Shown: positions 1 to 13,600, numbered from the stretch's first letter. The stretch is 64,000 bases of DNA from Ampullaceana balthica (GCA_944989445.1 CALYLW010000182.1:855501-919500), one strand, 5' to 3'. Numbers and translations: made by a program. The notes: a model not told the origin generated them from the sequence alone.

Positions 1-131
1 TTGGCTAATGAGTGTCAAAAAACATTTAAGGACTTTGCAAAGAACAAGCTCGAAATAGAATCCCATAAAAAACCGTTCGTTTTTTTAAACTTTTAAAAGG
101 TAAATCATCTGTTATTTTGATAAATAGTTTA
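1..131. other. unassigned AT-rich sequence
   Basis: Nothing recognisable: AT-rich sequence up to the Helitron-like terminus at 132. Confidence 0.5.
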
Positions 132-638
132 CTAGATACACCCACGGCGTAGCATACGCCGCAGACTTGTTCATGGATAGTTCAAAGAAAGAGGGGAAAG
201 AACAGACACAAACTACAACACGAAGACATCAAAACAACGCGAGTGAAAGTTGTTGAACCAACGATGCATTGTTGGTCTTGAGGCATTTGCTCAGCGGTTA
301 TCTACCTGCCCACCACCCTTCACCACCTTAGCTTGCCAACCATGAACTGTGATTGGCCGACCCTAGCGAGGGTCAGCCATGCTCGCAATAAAGGGGTAAA
401 AGAATTCGCACAAACACACTTTTTTAATTATTTCTTTTTAAACAAAGTGTTTTCGCTTTGGCTTGAACCCAGGACCTTCTTCGAGTTAGCGGACGTGATA
501 ACCAGTACACTAAGAATCTCATGTGAAGGACCAACGCAAGTGAACGCAAGATTCATTTTTGGTCTCGACACATTGGTCAACCCCAGCGAGGGTCATACGT
601 CATGTTTCTTTGCACATACTCTCTTTGGTGAAATATAT

Positions 639-645
<7 letters not shown>
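132..645 (-). mobile_element. Helitron-like non-autonomous element, copy 1
   Basis: Read on the minus strand, the 3' end is a short hairpin (GGCGTATGCTACGCC) a few bases before a terminal CTAG followed by T (132-135), the arrangement of Helitron 3' ends. The body matches the copy at 9966-10929, including the tRNA-Val-like segment. The 5' end is lost in an AT microsatellite near 633-672, so that boundary is approximate. Open reading frames across it are chance. Confidence 0.6.
458..520 (-). pseudogene. tRNA-Val(AAC)-like segment inside Helitron copy 1
   Basis: On the minus strand an A-box-like stretch (TAGTGTACTGGTTATCACG), an anticodon-loop region with AAC and a B-box-like GGGTTCAAGCC appear in tRNA order and spacing. 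The anticodon stem pairs poorly and no good acceptor stem is visible, so this is a tRNA-derived sequence, not a working gene. The same segment recurs in the copies near 10.4 kb and 61.2 kb. Confidence 0.55.
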
Positions 646-670
<25 letters not shown>

Positions 671-672
671 TA
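633..672. repeat. AT dinucleotide microsatellite
   Basis: A nearly pure AT run with small interruptions. Similar runs lie at 1661-1696 and 21857-21872. Confidence 0.9.
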
Positions 673-1296
673 TTAATTTTTTATGATGTTTTTTGAGCTC
701 TGAAGCACATTTGGTAGGAGTTTGTTGCAAACTTTTAAGTGCTAGTACACAATGTTTAAGAAACATCCATCCTAGATGATTTTGACAATAGTACAAAAAT
801 GGACTTTAGCCTACTTCAATCATGTTTAAGTGTTCGTAAGTATTTTTACAGATTAGTCACTGGAGGGAGGACAATTCATAGGGTTATTTAAACTGTTGAT
901 AATTGCAATAATATTTTGTAAATTACTTTGAATTAATGTGATAGACTAATAAAATGTGTTAAATAATTTAATTTAAAATATAATATATATATATGTGTGT
1001 CTATATATATGTGTGAAAATATATGTAAGGTCTACAATTGTGACAGTTATTTAGCTTAGTATATGTTATTTATCTAGTGTGTTTAATTGTTAAAGTACAC
1101 AGATCAATAAAATAGTATATAAATATTTAATTTTTAAAAACAACAAAAAATTATTGAATTCATCAAATGATTAAATGAAAATGAATAATTTGAATTTGTC
1201 TGCGACGTCTTGACCGTCTATTGTACAATAAATGCTAGTGAAATTGATAATAATTTAAATCTATATGTTTACAAATTATTGCTCTAAAACGTTTTC
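673..1296. other. AT-rich 5' flank of receptor 1
   Basis: No gene or repeat boundary recognised. Low-complexity AT sequence upstream of the first coding exon. Confidence 0.5.
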
Positions 1297-1304
1297 TATA
1301 AATA
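1297..1304 (+). promoter_or_regulatory. possible TATA box
   Basis: TATAAATA lies about 115 bp upstream of the proposed start codon at 1419, a plausible core promoter position. The region is so AT-rich that a chance match is likely. Confidence 0.2.
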
Positions 1305-1418
1305 CATCAGTATGGTTAAAAACTGAATAAAATAATTATTACTTTTAAATTTGTAATACAATTGCACGTTATTTGAGTTTATTTAATTTACAAATGTTTT
1401 ATACAGCAAAAGACGTGA

Positions 1419-1494
1419 ATGGAACAAGTAACAATTATACTGTTTCTCACTTCAATTATTTCTGTCACATTATGTGTTGTGCAAAATTCTATTG
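1419..1494 (+). CDS. receptor 1 exon 1: start codon and signal peptide
   Basis: Codes [20 protein letters not shown] then VQNSI, a typical hydrophobic signal sequence. It ends in phase 1 at G|GTAATT. The ATG is the only one that opens a hydrophobic leader here. Confidence 0.75.
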
Positions 1495-1657
1495 GTAATT
1501 TCATTATTTGTCCTTACTTATTTTTCTTTCATTCTTTGTTTCTCTAAGATTATGTTTTATTGTAAAAAACATAATGGAAAAGATAACTAATTAATATCTC
1601 ATCGCATCGAGTAATTTATAAAAAAAAATGAAAATTTTATATTTTCACAGTTAAAAT

Positions 1658-1696
<39 letters not shown>

Positions 1697-4600
1697 TAAA
1701 ATTAATATACATGTTAAATTAGAGTTATTTGTGTTCTTTTATTATATTGAATGTTATTTAAAAAATGTATAATCTATCAAGAAATATGTCCACCTGTCGA
1801 TGAGAATAGGCCGTACGAAATAAGCTTTGCACATTCAAGTGTGGACGAATATAATCTAACTATATCAGTGGAAAGTCATGATGGAATAATAGCAAAGTGT
1901 GATTGGATTAAAAAAAAATGCTCCCTTTTAGCAAAACATGGAGATTATAATGTAAGCATTCAAGACGTGTTCAGAAGAAAAAGTGTAAGGATAACCACAA
2001 AAGCAATATCCAGAGCAAATTTAAAAAAAGACGAAGGTCTTTACTTCCTTGTAATATTTAAACATTTGAAAACGTCGGACAATCTAAAATGTACACCAAA
2101 AGTATTTCGTAAGTAATAAACTTTATATTTCTTTACAAAAATTTTAACTGACTGTTTAAGTATATGTATACACTGAAACAGTCAGTATACTTTTTGTATA
2201 TATAGTTCTAGTTTTAGGGTGGCCCAAAAAAGATAGAAAAAAAAATAATTTTTTTCTTCGATTTAAACCCCACATTTGATTACCACAAAAAAGTAGTCCG
2301 AAATATAAAATTTCATAATTTTCAGATGAAATTTAGAGGTTGCACAAGCTCTCTGAAAATTTAGGTATGTTCTCCATTTACCACATTTTATCCCGAATAT
2401 TGATGAACCTGAATAAAGTCTGTTTTGTTCTTTGATGTTTATAATGTGTAACTGTTTAATTCGTGAGACATTATCAGTTTTTTTCTACCATCATAGAGAA
2501 AACAATAAAACTCTTAAAAACTGTGCTAGAATAACTGTTAGTGAAATTCTTACTATCTGGCAGAAAGCTGCAATTTCAACAGCTTACAGCTACCACATAG
2601 TAAATCGTCTTTTAAAAGTCCATCAGCAGTAGCAGTGTTTGAGTAAAGTAAAGAATCGGCGCTCAGAGAAGCAGATTTCAAATGAAATTGCATTTTCTTC
2701 AAAAATTGATAAACTGTTTGACATCGCCCATCAGAGTGCTGAAAAACTAACAGAAAAAACACAAGATTTAGAATTTCTTCGTGACCAAAGGGAGAGAAGA
2801 ATTGGATACATGGCTGGAGTGGATAAAGCAAAGTTATCGTACAGCAGTACATTTACTAGCTGCTACAGCTCATTCTCTTGGTCACGATGCTAGTGACATG
2901 ACACTAAGTGGAAGTACTGTACAGCTTGTGAGAGCTGAGATTAGGAAAAAAACAGCACATGAAGTTAAATAATTGTTTGATCCACAAGTACCATTAACTG
3001 TACACTGGGATGGAAAATTGCTTCCAGATCTCACAGCCAGGGAGAATGTTGAGAGATTGCCAGTGATTCAAACAGGACTGCAAATAGAGTGCTTGCTAGG
3101 TGTACCAAAATTGGCTTCAGGGACAGATGACAGTCAAGCTCAAGCTGTAGTTGAATGTCTGATGGACTAGGGCATTTGTGAAAAAGTAGTAGCATTAAGT
3201 TTTGACACAACAGCAAGTAACACTGGTGATTCCAAAGGGGCATGTGTTTTAATTGAAAATATGCTTGAAAAAAGTCTTATTCATCTTGCTTGCCGCCACC
3301 ATATGATTGTTCTGGAAAAAGTGTTCACCGCATTGAAGATAAGTGGGCCCTCATCTGGACCTGATATTTCACTTTTTAAACAATTTAAAGAGCAGAGGCA
3401 TTTTTTGGAGAAGGGATCCTGAAGTAGACCATTTCAAAGAGAGCACATTGCAGTTTGCAAATGACAATCTTCAAATTCGTCACCCACGAGATGATTACAG
3501 AGAATTTTTGGAACTGGCTGACATATTTCTTGGAGGAACACCACCACGTGGGATTCATTTCCATGCTCCAGGAGCTGTACACAGGGCACGTTGGATGACA
3601 AGAATAATTTATTGCTACAAGATGTGGATGTTTAAGAAGCAGTTTAAGCTGAAGCTTTCTGAAGAACAAGGACTGTTTCAGTTACTCTTTTTTGTTTCCA
3701 GTATATATATGAAACTGTGGTTTCAAGCCCCACAGCCAGCAAGGGCGCCATCAAATGACCTACAATTTCTGTAGGATTTAGAAAAATATAACTCCGTTAA
3801 TTCAGTTATTGGAAAAGCAGCAAAAAAAAGATTTCAGTCGCCATTTATGGTATCTAAATGAAATTACAGTGGGCCTCGCTTTTTTAATGAAAATATTGAT
3901 CCCAAGCAAAAGGTTCAGATGCTTAAAAATATGCAAGAAAAACCCGGATCTACAAATCGAGCTCAGGGTCTTGATTCCAATGGATTCTATGCAGACCAGC
4001 CCATCAGCTTCTTTGTTACAAACAATACAAAGGCATTTTTCTCCATTCTTGATTTGTCACATTCATTCCTGGAGATGTCCCCTGAAACATGGAGCAGCAA
4101 CAATGAATACAAACATGCAGAAAAGGTTGTAACCAATTTGAAAGTTGTTAATGACACTGCCGAAAGAGGAGTGAAACTGATTCAGGATTTCAATGAAGTT
4201 TTATGCAAAAAAGAAGATCAGAAGCAATTCTTGCAAGAACACCGACGATTATATCCGGATGCAAAGAAGACCACAGTGGTTAGTGGATTAGCAAAGATCA
4301 GTCAGTGAATATGACGTCCATAAATAGTAAACACTTTGCCTTGTTGCATTCTATTATTTTATTTGTTTTGAGGTTGTTATTTTATGTTTAACACTAAACA
4401 TTCAAGATAAACCATTAAATTACTATTTAGTACCAAATCAATGTTTTCATTGCCTTTGTGCAACCCCTAAATATTTCACGATTGTATTCATTTTTTCAGA
4501 AAACACTTTTTTATGGTAGAACACAATGCAGTCCTTAAATTTAGAAAAATCTAAAAAAAAATTTCTTGGGCCGCTCTTATATATATATATGGTAGCAATA

Positions 4601-7600
4601 TTCCCTTTAAGCAGTGCTGCTGCGCAGACGCCAGGCAGGAGTTTAGAATCACCGCGCAGCAAATTTTGTAAAATATTGCACATAAAATGGACGTTGTACA
4701 ACATTGCACACGAGTTTTTTTTTAACTTTGCACACGGACCAACGAGGCCTAGACTTAGAGGGAAAATTGCAGGGTAGGCAAATGATTTCTCTCAATGGAC
4801 ACAATAACCCTTATCAACAATTTGAACATTCACGTCAGTCAAAAGTTTAAAACCAAAATTGTTCCTGTAATCGTCCCGAAATTAGTTTATAATAATCGGC
4901 CAAATATTTTACCTTTATAAGTGGTGAATCGATTAATCGTTTAAAAAAATTAATAGTTAACAATTTGGTACGCATAGCTTGAGGACCCGTTGTCTTATAC
5001 CCGCTTGTTTTATTGTTCACTGCCGTCTAGAGCAATGACATATTTCTTGACTTAAGGCTAAGTAAGCAAAACTTAAGAGTCGCGTTTGCGTAATGGCTCA
5101 CTGGCGCTAATTGAACGTGTAGGTAGAAGCATGAAACTTTGGGAAGTTGTCGAGTAGCCTCTCGCGACGAAAATTGGAGTAAAAGAATTTTAAAAATAAC
5201 ACTCATGGGGGCTGGGGGCCCAAAAACGTTTTTTTTCCTAATATGGCCTATATAAAATTTGAAAATCACCAATTCTCCTATTTCCCGATTAGGCAGAAGC
5301 ATGAAACTTTGGGAAGTTGTTGAGGAAAAATCCGCGATGGTAACGGGAGAAAAAATATTTAAATTATCACTTCCTGGGGGCCGGGGGCCCTAATGAAGTT
5401 TTTTCCTTATATAAGCTTTATAAAAAATAAAAATCCCTAATTCTCCTATTTCCCGTGTCGGTAGAAGCATGAAACACTAGGTAGTTGATAAGCACACTTC
5501 CGCGATGGTAACAAGCGAAAAAAATATTTAAAATAACACTTAATGGGGTCCGGGGGCCCAAATGTAGTTTTTTCTTATATAACAAACTGACTCATCACTA
5601 ATTCTCCAACTTCCCGTGTAGGTATTAGCATGAAACTTTGGGAACTTGCTGAGTACACTCTCTCAACGATAATTGGCGAATAAGAATTTTAAAATTCACA
5701 CTGTTGGGGGCCCGGGGCCCAAAAACACTTTTTTTTATATGGACTATATAGAATATGAAATCACTAATTTTCTCATTTCTCGAGTAGGCAAAAGCATGAA
5801 ACTTTGGGAAGTTGTTGAGTACACTTCCGCGATGGTAACAGGCGAAAAAATATTCAAAATTTCACTTACTGGGGCCCAGGGGCCAAAATGTAGTTTTTTC
5901 CTTATATTAGTTATATAAAAACTGAAATTCACTAATTCTCCTAATTCCTGTGTAGGAAGTAGCGTGAAACTTTGAGTAGTTGTTAAGTAACATTCTGCGA
6001 TGGTAACAGGTTAAAAAACTATCTAAATTATCACTTACTGGGGGCCGGGGGCCAAAATGTAGTTTTCTTCTTATATAAAAAACTGACTCATTACTAATTC
6101 TCCAATTTCTCGTGTTGGTAGCAGCATGAAACTTTGGAGAGTTGTTAAGTACACTTCCGCAATGGTAACAGGTGAAAAAGAATTTTGAAATTCACACTCA
6201 TGGGGGCCGGGGGCCCAAAAACGTTTTTTTTCCCTCATTCTGGCTTTATAAAAAATAAAAATCCCTTATTCTCCTATTTCCCGAGAAGGTAGAAGCATGA
6301 AACTTTGGGTAGTTGTTGGATAACATTCCGCGTTGGGAAACGGGTGGAACAATTATATAAATTATCACATAACGGGGGCCCGGGGCCGAAATGTAATTTT
6401 TTTCTTATATGAGCTATATAAAAACTGAAAATCACTAATTCTCCTATTTCCCGTGTAGGTGGAAGGATGAAAATTTGGGCGGTTGTTGAGTACCCTCCCG
6501 CAATGGTAGCAGACGGGAAAAAAATAAATTATCAGCTCGATAGGAACACGGGAAGTGTGTCATTTTTTTACTTTTCGTTTTTCTTTTTCTGCGGGACTAC
6601 AACAGACAGACAGACAAGACGGAAAAGTTAATATATGTATTATATCCATTATGATCCATTTTGAAATCAATTTGTGTTTTGAATTTGTGTTACGTGGGTT
6701 CTCAATGCTTACTGAAATCCTAATTTACCGTAGCAAAGCGCGGGTATTTTGCTAGTTAATAATAAAAGGAAAAGCCCTCAATGACTCACTGACTCATCAC
6801 TAATTCTCCAACTTCCCGTGTAGGTAGAAGCATGAAACTTTGGGAAGTTGTTGAGTTGCCTCTCGCGACGAAAATTGGAGTAAAAGAATTTTAAAAATTA
6901 CACTCATGGGGGCCGGGGGCCCAAAAACGTTTTTTTTCCCTTATATGGCCTATATAAAATTTGAATATCACCAATTCTCCTATTTCCCGAGTAGACAGAA
7001 GCATGAAACTTTGGGAAGTTGTTGAGTACAATTCCACGATGGTAACGGGAGAAAAAATATTTAAATTATCACTTCCTGGGGGCCGGGGGCCAAAATGACG
7101 TTTTTTCCTTATATGAGCTTTATATAAACTAAAAATCACTAATTCTCCTATTTCCCGATTAGGTAGAAGAATGAAACCCTAGGTAGTTGATAAGCACTCT
7201 TCCGTGATGGTAACAAGCGAAAAAAATATTTAAAATAACACTTAATGGGGTCCGGGGGCCCAAATGTAGTTTTTTTCTTATATAAAAAACTGACTCATCC
7301 CTAATTCTCCAATTTCCTGTGTAGGTAGAAGCATGAAACTTTGGGAAGTTGTTGAGAAGCCTCTCGCGACGAAAAGTGGCGTAAAAGAATTTTAAAATTA
7401 ACACTCATGAGGGCCGGGGGCCCAAAAACGTTTTTTTTTCCAAATATGGCCTATATAAAATTTGAAAATCACAAATTCTCCTGTTTCCCGAGTAGGCAGA
7501 AGCATGAAACTTTGGGAAAGGGTTGAGTACAAACCCGCAATGGTAACGGGCGAAAAAAAAATTAATTATCACTTTCTGGGGGCCGGGGGCCCAAATGAAG

Positions 7601-10600
7601 ATTTTTCCGGATATGAGCTATATAAATACTAAAAATCACTAATAATCCATTTCCCGTGTAGGTAGAAGCATGAAACTTGGGGTAGTTGTTAAGTACACTT
7701 CCACGATGGTAGCAGGTAAAACCAATATTTAAATTATTACTTACTGGGGGCCGGGGGCCCAAATGTAGTTTTTTCTTATATTAAAACTGACTCATCACTA
7801 ATTCACGGATTTCCCGTGTAGGTGAAAGCATGAAACCTTGGGAAGTTGTCAAGTAGCCTCTCTCGACAACAAATGGCGTAAAAGAATTTTAAAAATCACA
7901 CTCATGGGGGCCGGGGGCCCAAAAACGTTTTTTTTCTTATGTTGCCTATATAAAAATTAAAAAATCCCTTATTCTCCTATTTCCCGAGTAGGCAGAAGCA
8001 TGAAACTTTAGGAAATTGTTGAGTACAATCCCGCGATGGTAACGGAAGAAAAATTATTTAAATCATCACTTTCTGGGGGCCGGGGGCCCAAATAAAGTTT
8101 TTTCCTTATATGAGCAATATAAAAACTGAAAATCACAAATTCTCCTATTTCCCGTGTAGGTAGAAGCATGAAACTCTGATTAGTTGATAAGTACACTTCC
8201 GTGATGGTAAGAGGCGAAAAAAATAATTAAATTAACACTTACTGGGGGCCGGGGGCCCAAATGTAGTTTTTTTCTAATATTTAAAACTGATTCATCACTA
8301 ATTCTTCAACTTCCCGTGTAGATAGAAGCATAAAACTTTGGGAAGTTGTTGAGTAGCCTCTCACGGCGTTAATTAGAATAAAAGAATGTTAAAATTCAAT
8401 TTCATGGGGGCCGGGGGCCAAAAACGTTATTTTTCCTATTATGGGCTATATAAAATTTGAATATCACTAATTCTCCTATTTCCCGAGTAGGCAGAAGCAT
8501 AAAACTTTGGGAAGTTGTTGAGTACTGTGGCGGAGTCGTTGTCTAGGGGTTAAGGTCCCCCCCCCTTGGCCACAGATATTTACCACGTAGACGGGTAAAA
8601 GACTCAGCAACGCTGGGTTGTTTTCTTTCAACGTAAGTTTAATGACATCAAGAATCTTTGAACAAATATATGGCAGAGTACAATTGCAGTTTACAGTTGA
8701 TGGTCATACCATCCAGAGTCCTCGGCCCAGCTTGACCGTATCAGACCACGTTCACAAAACTTCACACTCTATCGTTCGTCTTTCACCTGCCTGCAACGCG
8801 GCAACATAACACCCTTTTTGCGACACACAATGTCACTCCTATTATACCCCCGTCTTGTCCGACCGGTTTTGGCTGGCCCCTGGGTCATTCACCATGTCTC
8901 CCTTTGACCGTGGTCCTGTCAATTCATTACAACTTTCACGTACCTTGAGTCGTCCTCAAGTTCACCCGCCCCCCGTTCCACGAGGACAAGTGTTCACAGC
9001 CCCATTTATGCGTAGTCATCCCCACACCACAACATCTGACCGTAACAAGTACAATCCCGCGATGGTAACGGGAGAAAAAGTATTTAACTTATCAATTCCA
9101 GGGGGCCGGGGGCCCAATTGAAGTTTTTTCCTTATATGAGCTTTATAAAAACTAAAAATCACTAATTCTCCTATTTCCCGTGTAGGTAGCAGCAAGAAAC
9201 TCTGAGTAGTTGATAAGTACACTGACGCGATGGTAACAAACGATAAAAATATTTAAATTATCACTTACTGAGGGCCGGGGGCCCAAAAGAAGTTTTTTTT
9301 CTAATATTAAAAACTGAATCATCATGAATTCTACAACTTCCCGTGTAGGTAGAAGCATGAAACTTTGGGAAATTGTTGATTAGCCTCTCACGACGAAAAT
9401 TGGAGTAAAAGAATTTTAAAAATAACACTTATAGGGGCCGGGGGCCCAAAACCATTTTTTTCCTTATATGGGCTACATTAAATTGAAAAATACCTAATTC
9501 TCCTATTTTGCGAGTAGGCAGAAGCATGAAACTTTGGGCAGTTGTTGAGTACACTTCCGCGATGTTAACAGGCAAAAAAATATTTAAATTATCAAATACT
9601 GGGGGCCGGGGTCCCAAATGAAGTTTTTCCTTAAATGAGCTATATAAAAACTGAAAATCACAAATTCTCATATTTTCCGTGTAGGTAGAAGCATGAAACT
9701 CTGAGTAGTTGATAAGTACACTTCCGTGATTGTAACAGGTAAAAGAATATTTAAATTAACACTTACTGGGGGCCGGGGGCCCAAAAGAAGTTTTTTTTCT
9801 GATATTAAAAACTGAATCATCATGAATTCTCCAACTTCCCGTGTAGGTAGAAGCATGAAACTTTGGGAAGTTGTTGAGTAGACTCTCGCAATTCAAAGTG
9901 GCGTAAAATAATATTAAAATTCACTCTCATGGGGGCCTGGGGCCCAAAAGCGTTTTATTTCCTTACTAGACGCCCCGCGGCGTAGCATACGCCGCAGACT
10001 TGCTCATAGATAGTGCAATAAAAAAAGGGAGGGGGAGAACGGACACAAACAGTAGCACGAACAAATGGGAACAACGCGGGTGAACGATGGGGGACCACCG
10101 AAGCATTTCTGGTAAGTATTTAGGACATCGCCACAATATATAAACAAATATTACAGCCATGAAGCCAAGTTGGAGAGCAACAACTTCGTCCATGAACGAA
10201 ATATGCGACCAATAGAAACAGACAGGTACCTGGTGAAGGAATTGATATAACATTTAACAAAGCTTTTTTTCCGTGACATGGGAAGCGGTGTTTATGTTTG
10301 CTAAGAAAGGGGGGAAAAGAATAGGCATTGACATTTTTAAAAATTAAAAAAAACATATGTTGCCACTTGGGCTTGAACCTAAGACCTTCCGCATGTTAGG
10401 CGGATGTAATAACCAATATACTACGAAATACATACACACTGTGCAGGAACTTCGAAAGTGAATGTAAAAAACATTGCTATCTCAAGACATGCCCCACCCA
10501 TGGGCGTCGCTAGGAATTTTTCCAGGGGGGGGGCAAAAAAAATCCCACTTTTTTAAAATTTTAATTGAGAACTGCCATACAGGTACAATTTTCAATTAAA

Positions 10601-13600
10601 TTGAAGTTCAGTATAAAATAAGGGTTGAAAAAAGCCTTAGAAATTAATAAGACTTATAAATTAGTGCTGTAATAGCTAAAATACAACATTTATTAATGCA
10701 TTTAATAAATTAAAAACTTTTTTTCTCAAATGTAGGGGGGGGGGCAAATGCCCCCCCCCCTTGCCCCCCCTTCCCTACGCCCATGGCCCCACCCCTCCAC
10801 TACCTTCGCTTGCCAACCGTTAACTGTGTTTAGTTGACCCGAGCGAGGGTCATTCGTCATGCTCGGGTGCACATATTTTTGCTGCTTACTTGCCTGGCAT
10901 GGTCCCATGAAGAGAATTATATATATAGATACTGAAAATCGCCTTATTCTTCACTTTCCCGTATAGATAGAAACATGAAACTTTGGGAATCTGTTGAGTC
11001 TACTCGCTCGATGGTAGCATGCAAAATAAAATATTTAAATTATCACTCACTGGTGGCCGGTGGCCTAAATGTACTTTTTCTTAAATAAAAACTGTCTGAA
11101 ATCTAATTCTCTGATTTCCCGTGTATTTTAAAGCATGAAACTTTTGGAAATTATTGAGTACACTCCCGCGATAGTAACAGGCCAACAAATATTTCAATTT
11201 TCGTTCACTGGGTTCAGGGGCCAAATTTTATTTCTTATATAAAAAGTTAATCATCACAGATTCTCCATTTTCCCGTGTAGTTAGAAGCATGAAATTTTGG
11301 GAAGTTGTTGAGTACACTCCCGGGATGGTAACAGGCGAAATTTTTTTGTTTAATTATCACTCACTGGGGGCCTGGGACACAAAAGTAATATTTGTAACTT
11401 ATATGAGCTAAATTATAAATAAAAAAAACTTTGGATACTGTGTAAATGTATTTTAACAAAACTTGGAAGATAACAACTTGATGGCCTATATTAAAATTCG
11501 TTAGGGCATTAAAATTATATTTTTTCAATATTTTGTAGCCGAGGGCCCCTAATCTCTTTTTTGTAAGCGTTTAAGACATTTTAACCATTCGATTTCACTC
11601 AATTTTTACCAAATTGAAATAAGCTGTTGTTTTTAACTATACATATTACACATATAGGGCCCCCGACCCTTATTTTAGTTTTTTTTAAAGACGTATTAAT
11701 TGTAAATGTATTTTATTCATCCCACGGCCATTAAACTTTAGGAAGTTTTTGGGTACATTCCAGCGAAGGTTTCTGGCATTAAAAGTAAAAGTTTTAAAAA
11801 AAACACTTATTCGGGGCTGGGGGCCCGTATGCCAAATTTTAACATTAGTTATATAAAAAGTAATTTAAAATGTGGCTACTGGGTAAAAGGATGAACTATG
11901 GCCAAATTTGATTAAAAAATATAATAAAATAAAATTCTATAGGGTAATGAACTTCTAACGTCTGTTCCTTCGGGGCCGGGACCCAATATAATCTTTTTCG
12001 TAAACATTTAAAGCTTTGTTACCGTTACATTTTAAATAATTTAAATAAATATAGACACATATCTCTATCATGAACTAGATTGAAATCCTCAGATCTTATG
12101 AGATATGCACATCCTGCATCCATTTTGCACGGATGCCCATAATGTCATTTTATTACCCGTTTTATTTTACACGACCTTGAAAAATATTGACAAACAAGTA
12201 TATCAATCATTATCCAGACTGAAATCTATTGGTGTTTTGAATTGGTGTGAAACTGGTTTTCAACGATTACTAAATTTCTAATTTCCGTAGCTAAGTGCGG
12301 GTATTTTGCTAGTTTCTTATATGAGCAATATTAGTAATGTTTTCTTTATCTGATCGCTATGAAGTTTTGGGTAATTTTTGAATAGGATAGATTTTAGGCA
12401 TAAAGAGTTTTTTTAATATACAGGTACCGGAAGCCCACAATGTAATTTTTCTATTGCTGTTAATGATTAATTTAAATTTAATCGTTAACTTTTGAAAAAT
12501 AAACGATTAATTAATTGTTAATTAAAGCCAAAAATTAACATTTATTATGTCATAAATAAAATAACACTTATTAATCGTTCTAGTTGAAAATCTAAATAAC
12601 ACTAGAATGCCTCCTTTATGTGTCATCTTTTAACCAACTACGCAAAAAGACAAGTGTGTTGACATTATTTGGTTCAATTGATGAGAGGGTCTAATTGACA
12701 ATATAACCAGCAGAGCTGAACAATCATTCACATGGAACTGAGGCAACTGGTATGCACAAAATGGTCTTGGCAAGGAATGACATTATCGGATATCGGTGTT
12801 AATTAAGTTTCCACCATTGTAGAGGGTTAATGGATTCAGGAACTTTCATCTCTATTTTGTAATGCAGCAATTCATCAGAAGATCTGTCGTCATTTTCTGT
12901 CTCTGAATCAGACTCCATTACTGCCAATATCTTAATACGCTTTTCATTTGTTTTGATCAGAAGCTAAGTGTTAGAACCATGGAAGGCAAACTTTATTGAT
13001 ATTTTGAACATTACCGTCAATCAATAGTTTAAAACCAAAATCCTCGTGTAATCGTCACGAAATTTATTATTCATCGGCCGCTTTTTTTTATTGTTTATTT
13101 TTTTACTTTCAATAATTTGTAAGTGATGCGTCGATTAATCGTTAAAAATAATGTAATGGTTAAATTTTGTAACGATTAATCGAGAAATTAATCGTTAATT
13201 TCCTGAGCCCTACATTTTTCTCCTTAAATATGTTATTTAAATAATGTTTAAATCATTTGCCACTGTGGATCTAGCCCAAAATTAATACATGAAGTCTTTA
13301 AATCCTAAATTAAAATGTCATAGGGCCATAGGGCATTCAAATGCTAATGTCCCTCCCTTTGTTATCGTAGACTCCAAATCTGTTTTTGAAAAAGTTTAAT
13401 ATTTAATTCACTTTTCGATATTAAGGGATTTCGATAGATAATGTCATTTATCTATATTTTAATCCAGATTGAAATTTTTAGGGTTTATACATCTTGCACA
13501 TTTTGATCCAGAGGACGATAAATGTCGTTAGTTCTTATAAAATGTTATAAAGATCATTTAAAAACACTACCTGCACCATTCATTCGATCGAAATAAAACT

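Larger units (their letters stand above)
9966..10929 (-). mobile_element. Helitron-like element, copy 2 (complete ends)
   Basis: On the minus strand it starts TCTATATATATAATTCTC preceded by A (5' end at 10929) and ends with hairpin GGCGTATGCTACGCC and GGGGCGTCTAG followed by T (CTAG at 9966-9969). TC...CTAG ends between A and T are the classic Helitron signature. It has no coding capacity and carries a tRNA-Val-like segment and a later hAT MITE (10499-10785). It interrupts the 166-bp repeat region, which resumes at about 10930. Confidence 0.75.

Noticed and set aside
458..520. Functional tRNA-Val gene
   Set aside because: The acceptor stem is not convincing and the segment is repeated inside mobile elements.
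3343..3774. Intact 143-residue protein
   Set aside because: It is one frame of the broken transposon gene; adjoining motifs continue in other frames with stops between.
8526..8620. SINE or tRNA-like head (GGAGTCGTTGTCTAGGGGTTAAG)
   Set aside because: TG...CA ends and the 5-bp duplication define a solo LTR, and no B box is found at tRNA spacing.
6891..9856. Family of minus-strand frames with '[13 protein letters not shown]'-like sequence
   Set aside because: They recur once per monomer of the tandem array and decay in step with it; no promoter, no splice logic, no known domain.
5101..9960. CRISPR-like regular repeats
   Set aside because: Units of 166 bp have no short repeat/spacer alternation, the host is eukaryotic, and no cas genes are present.
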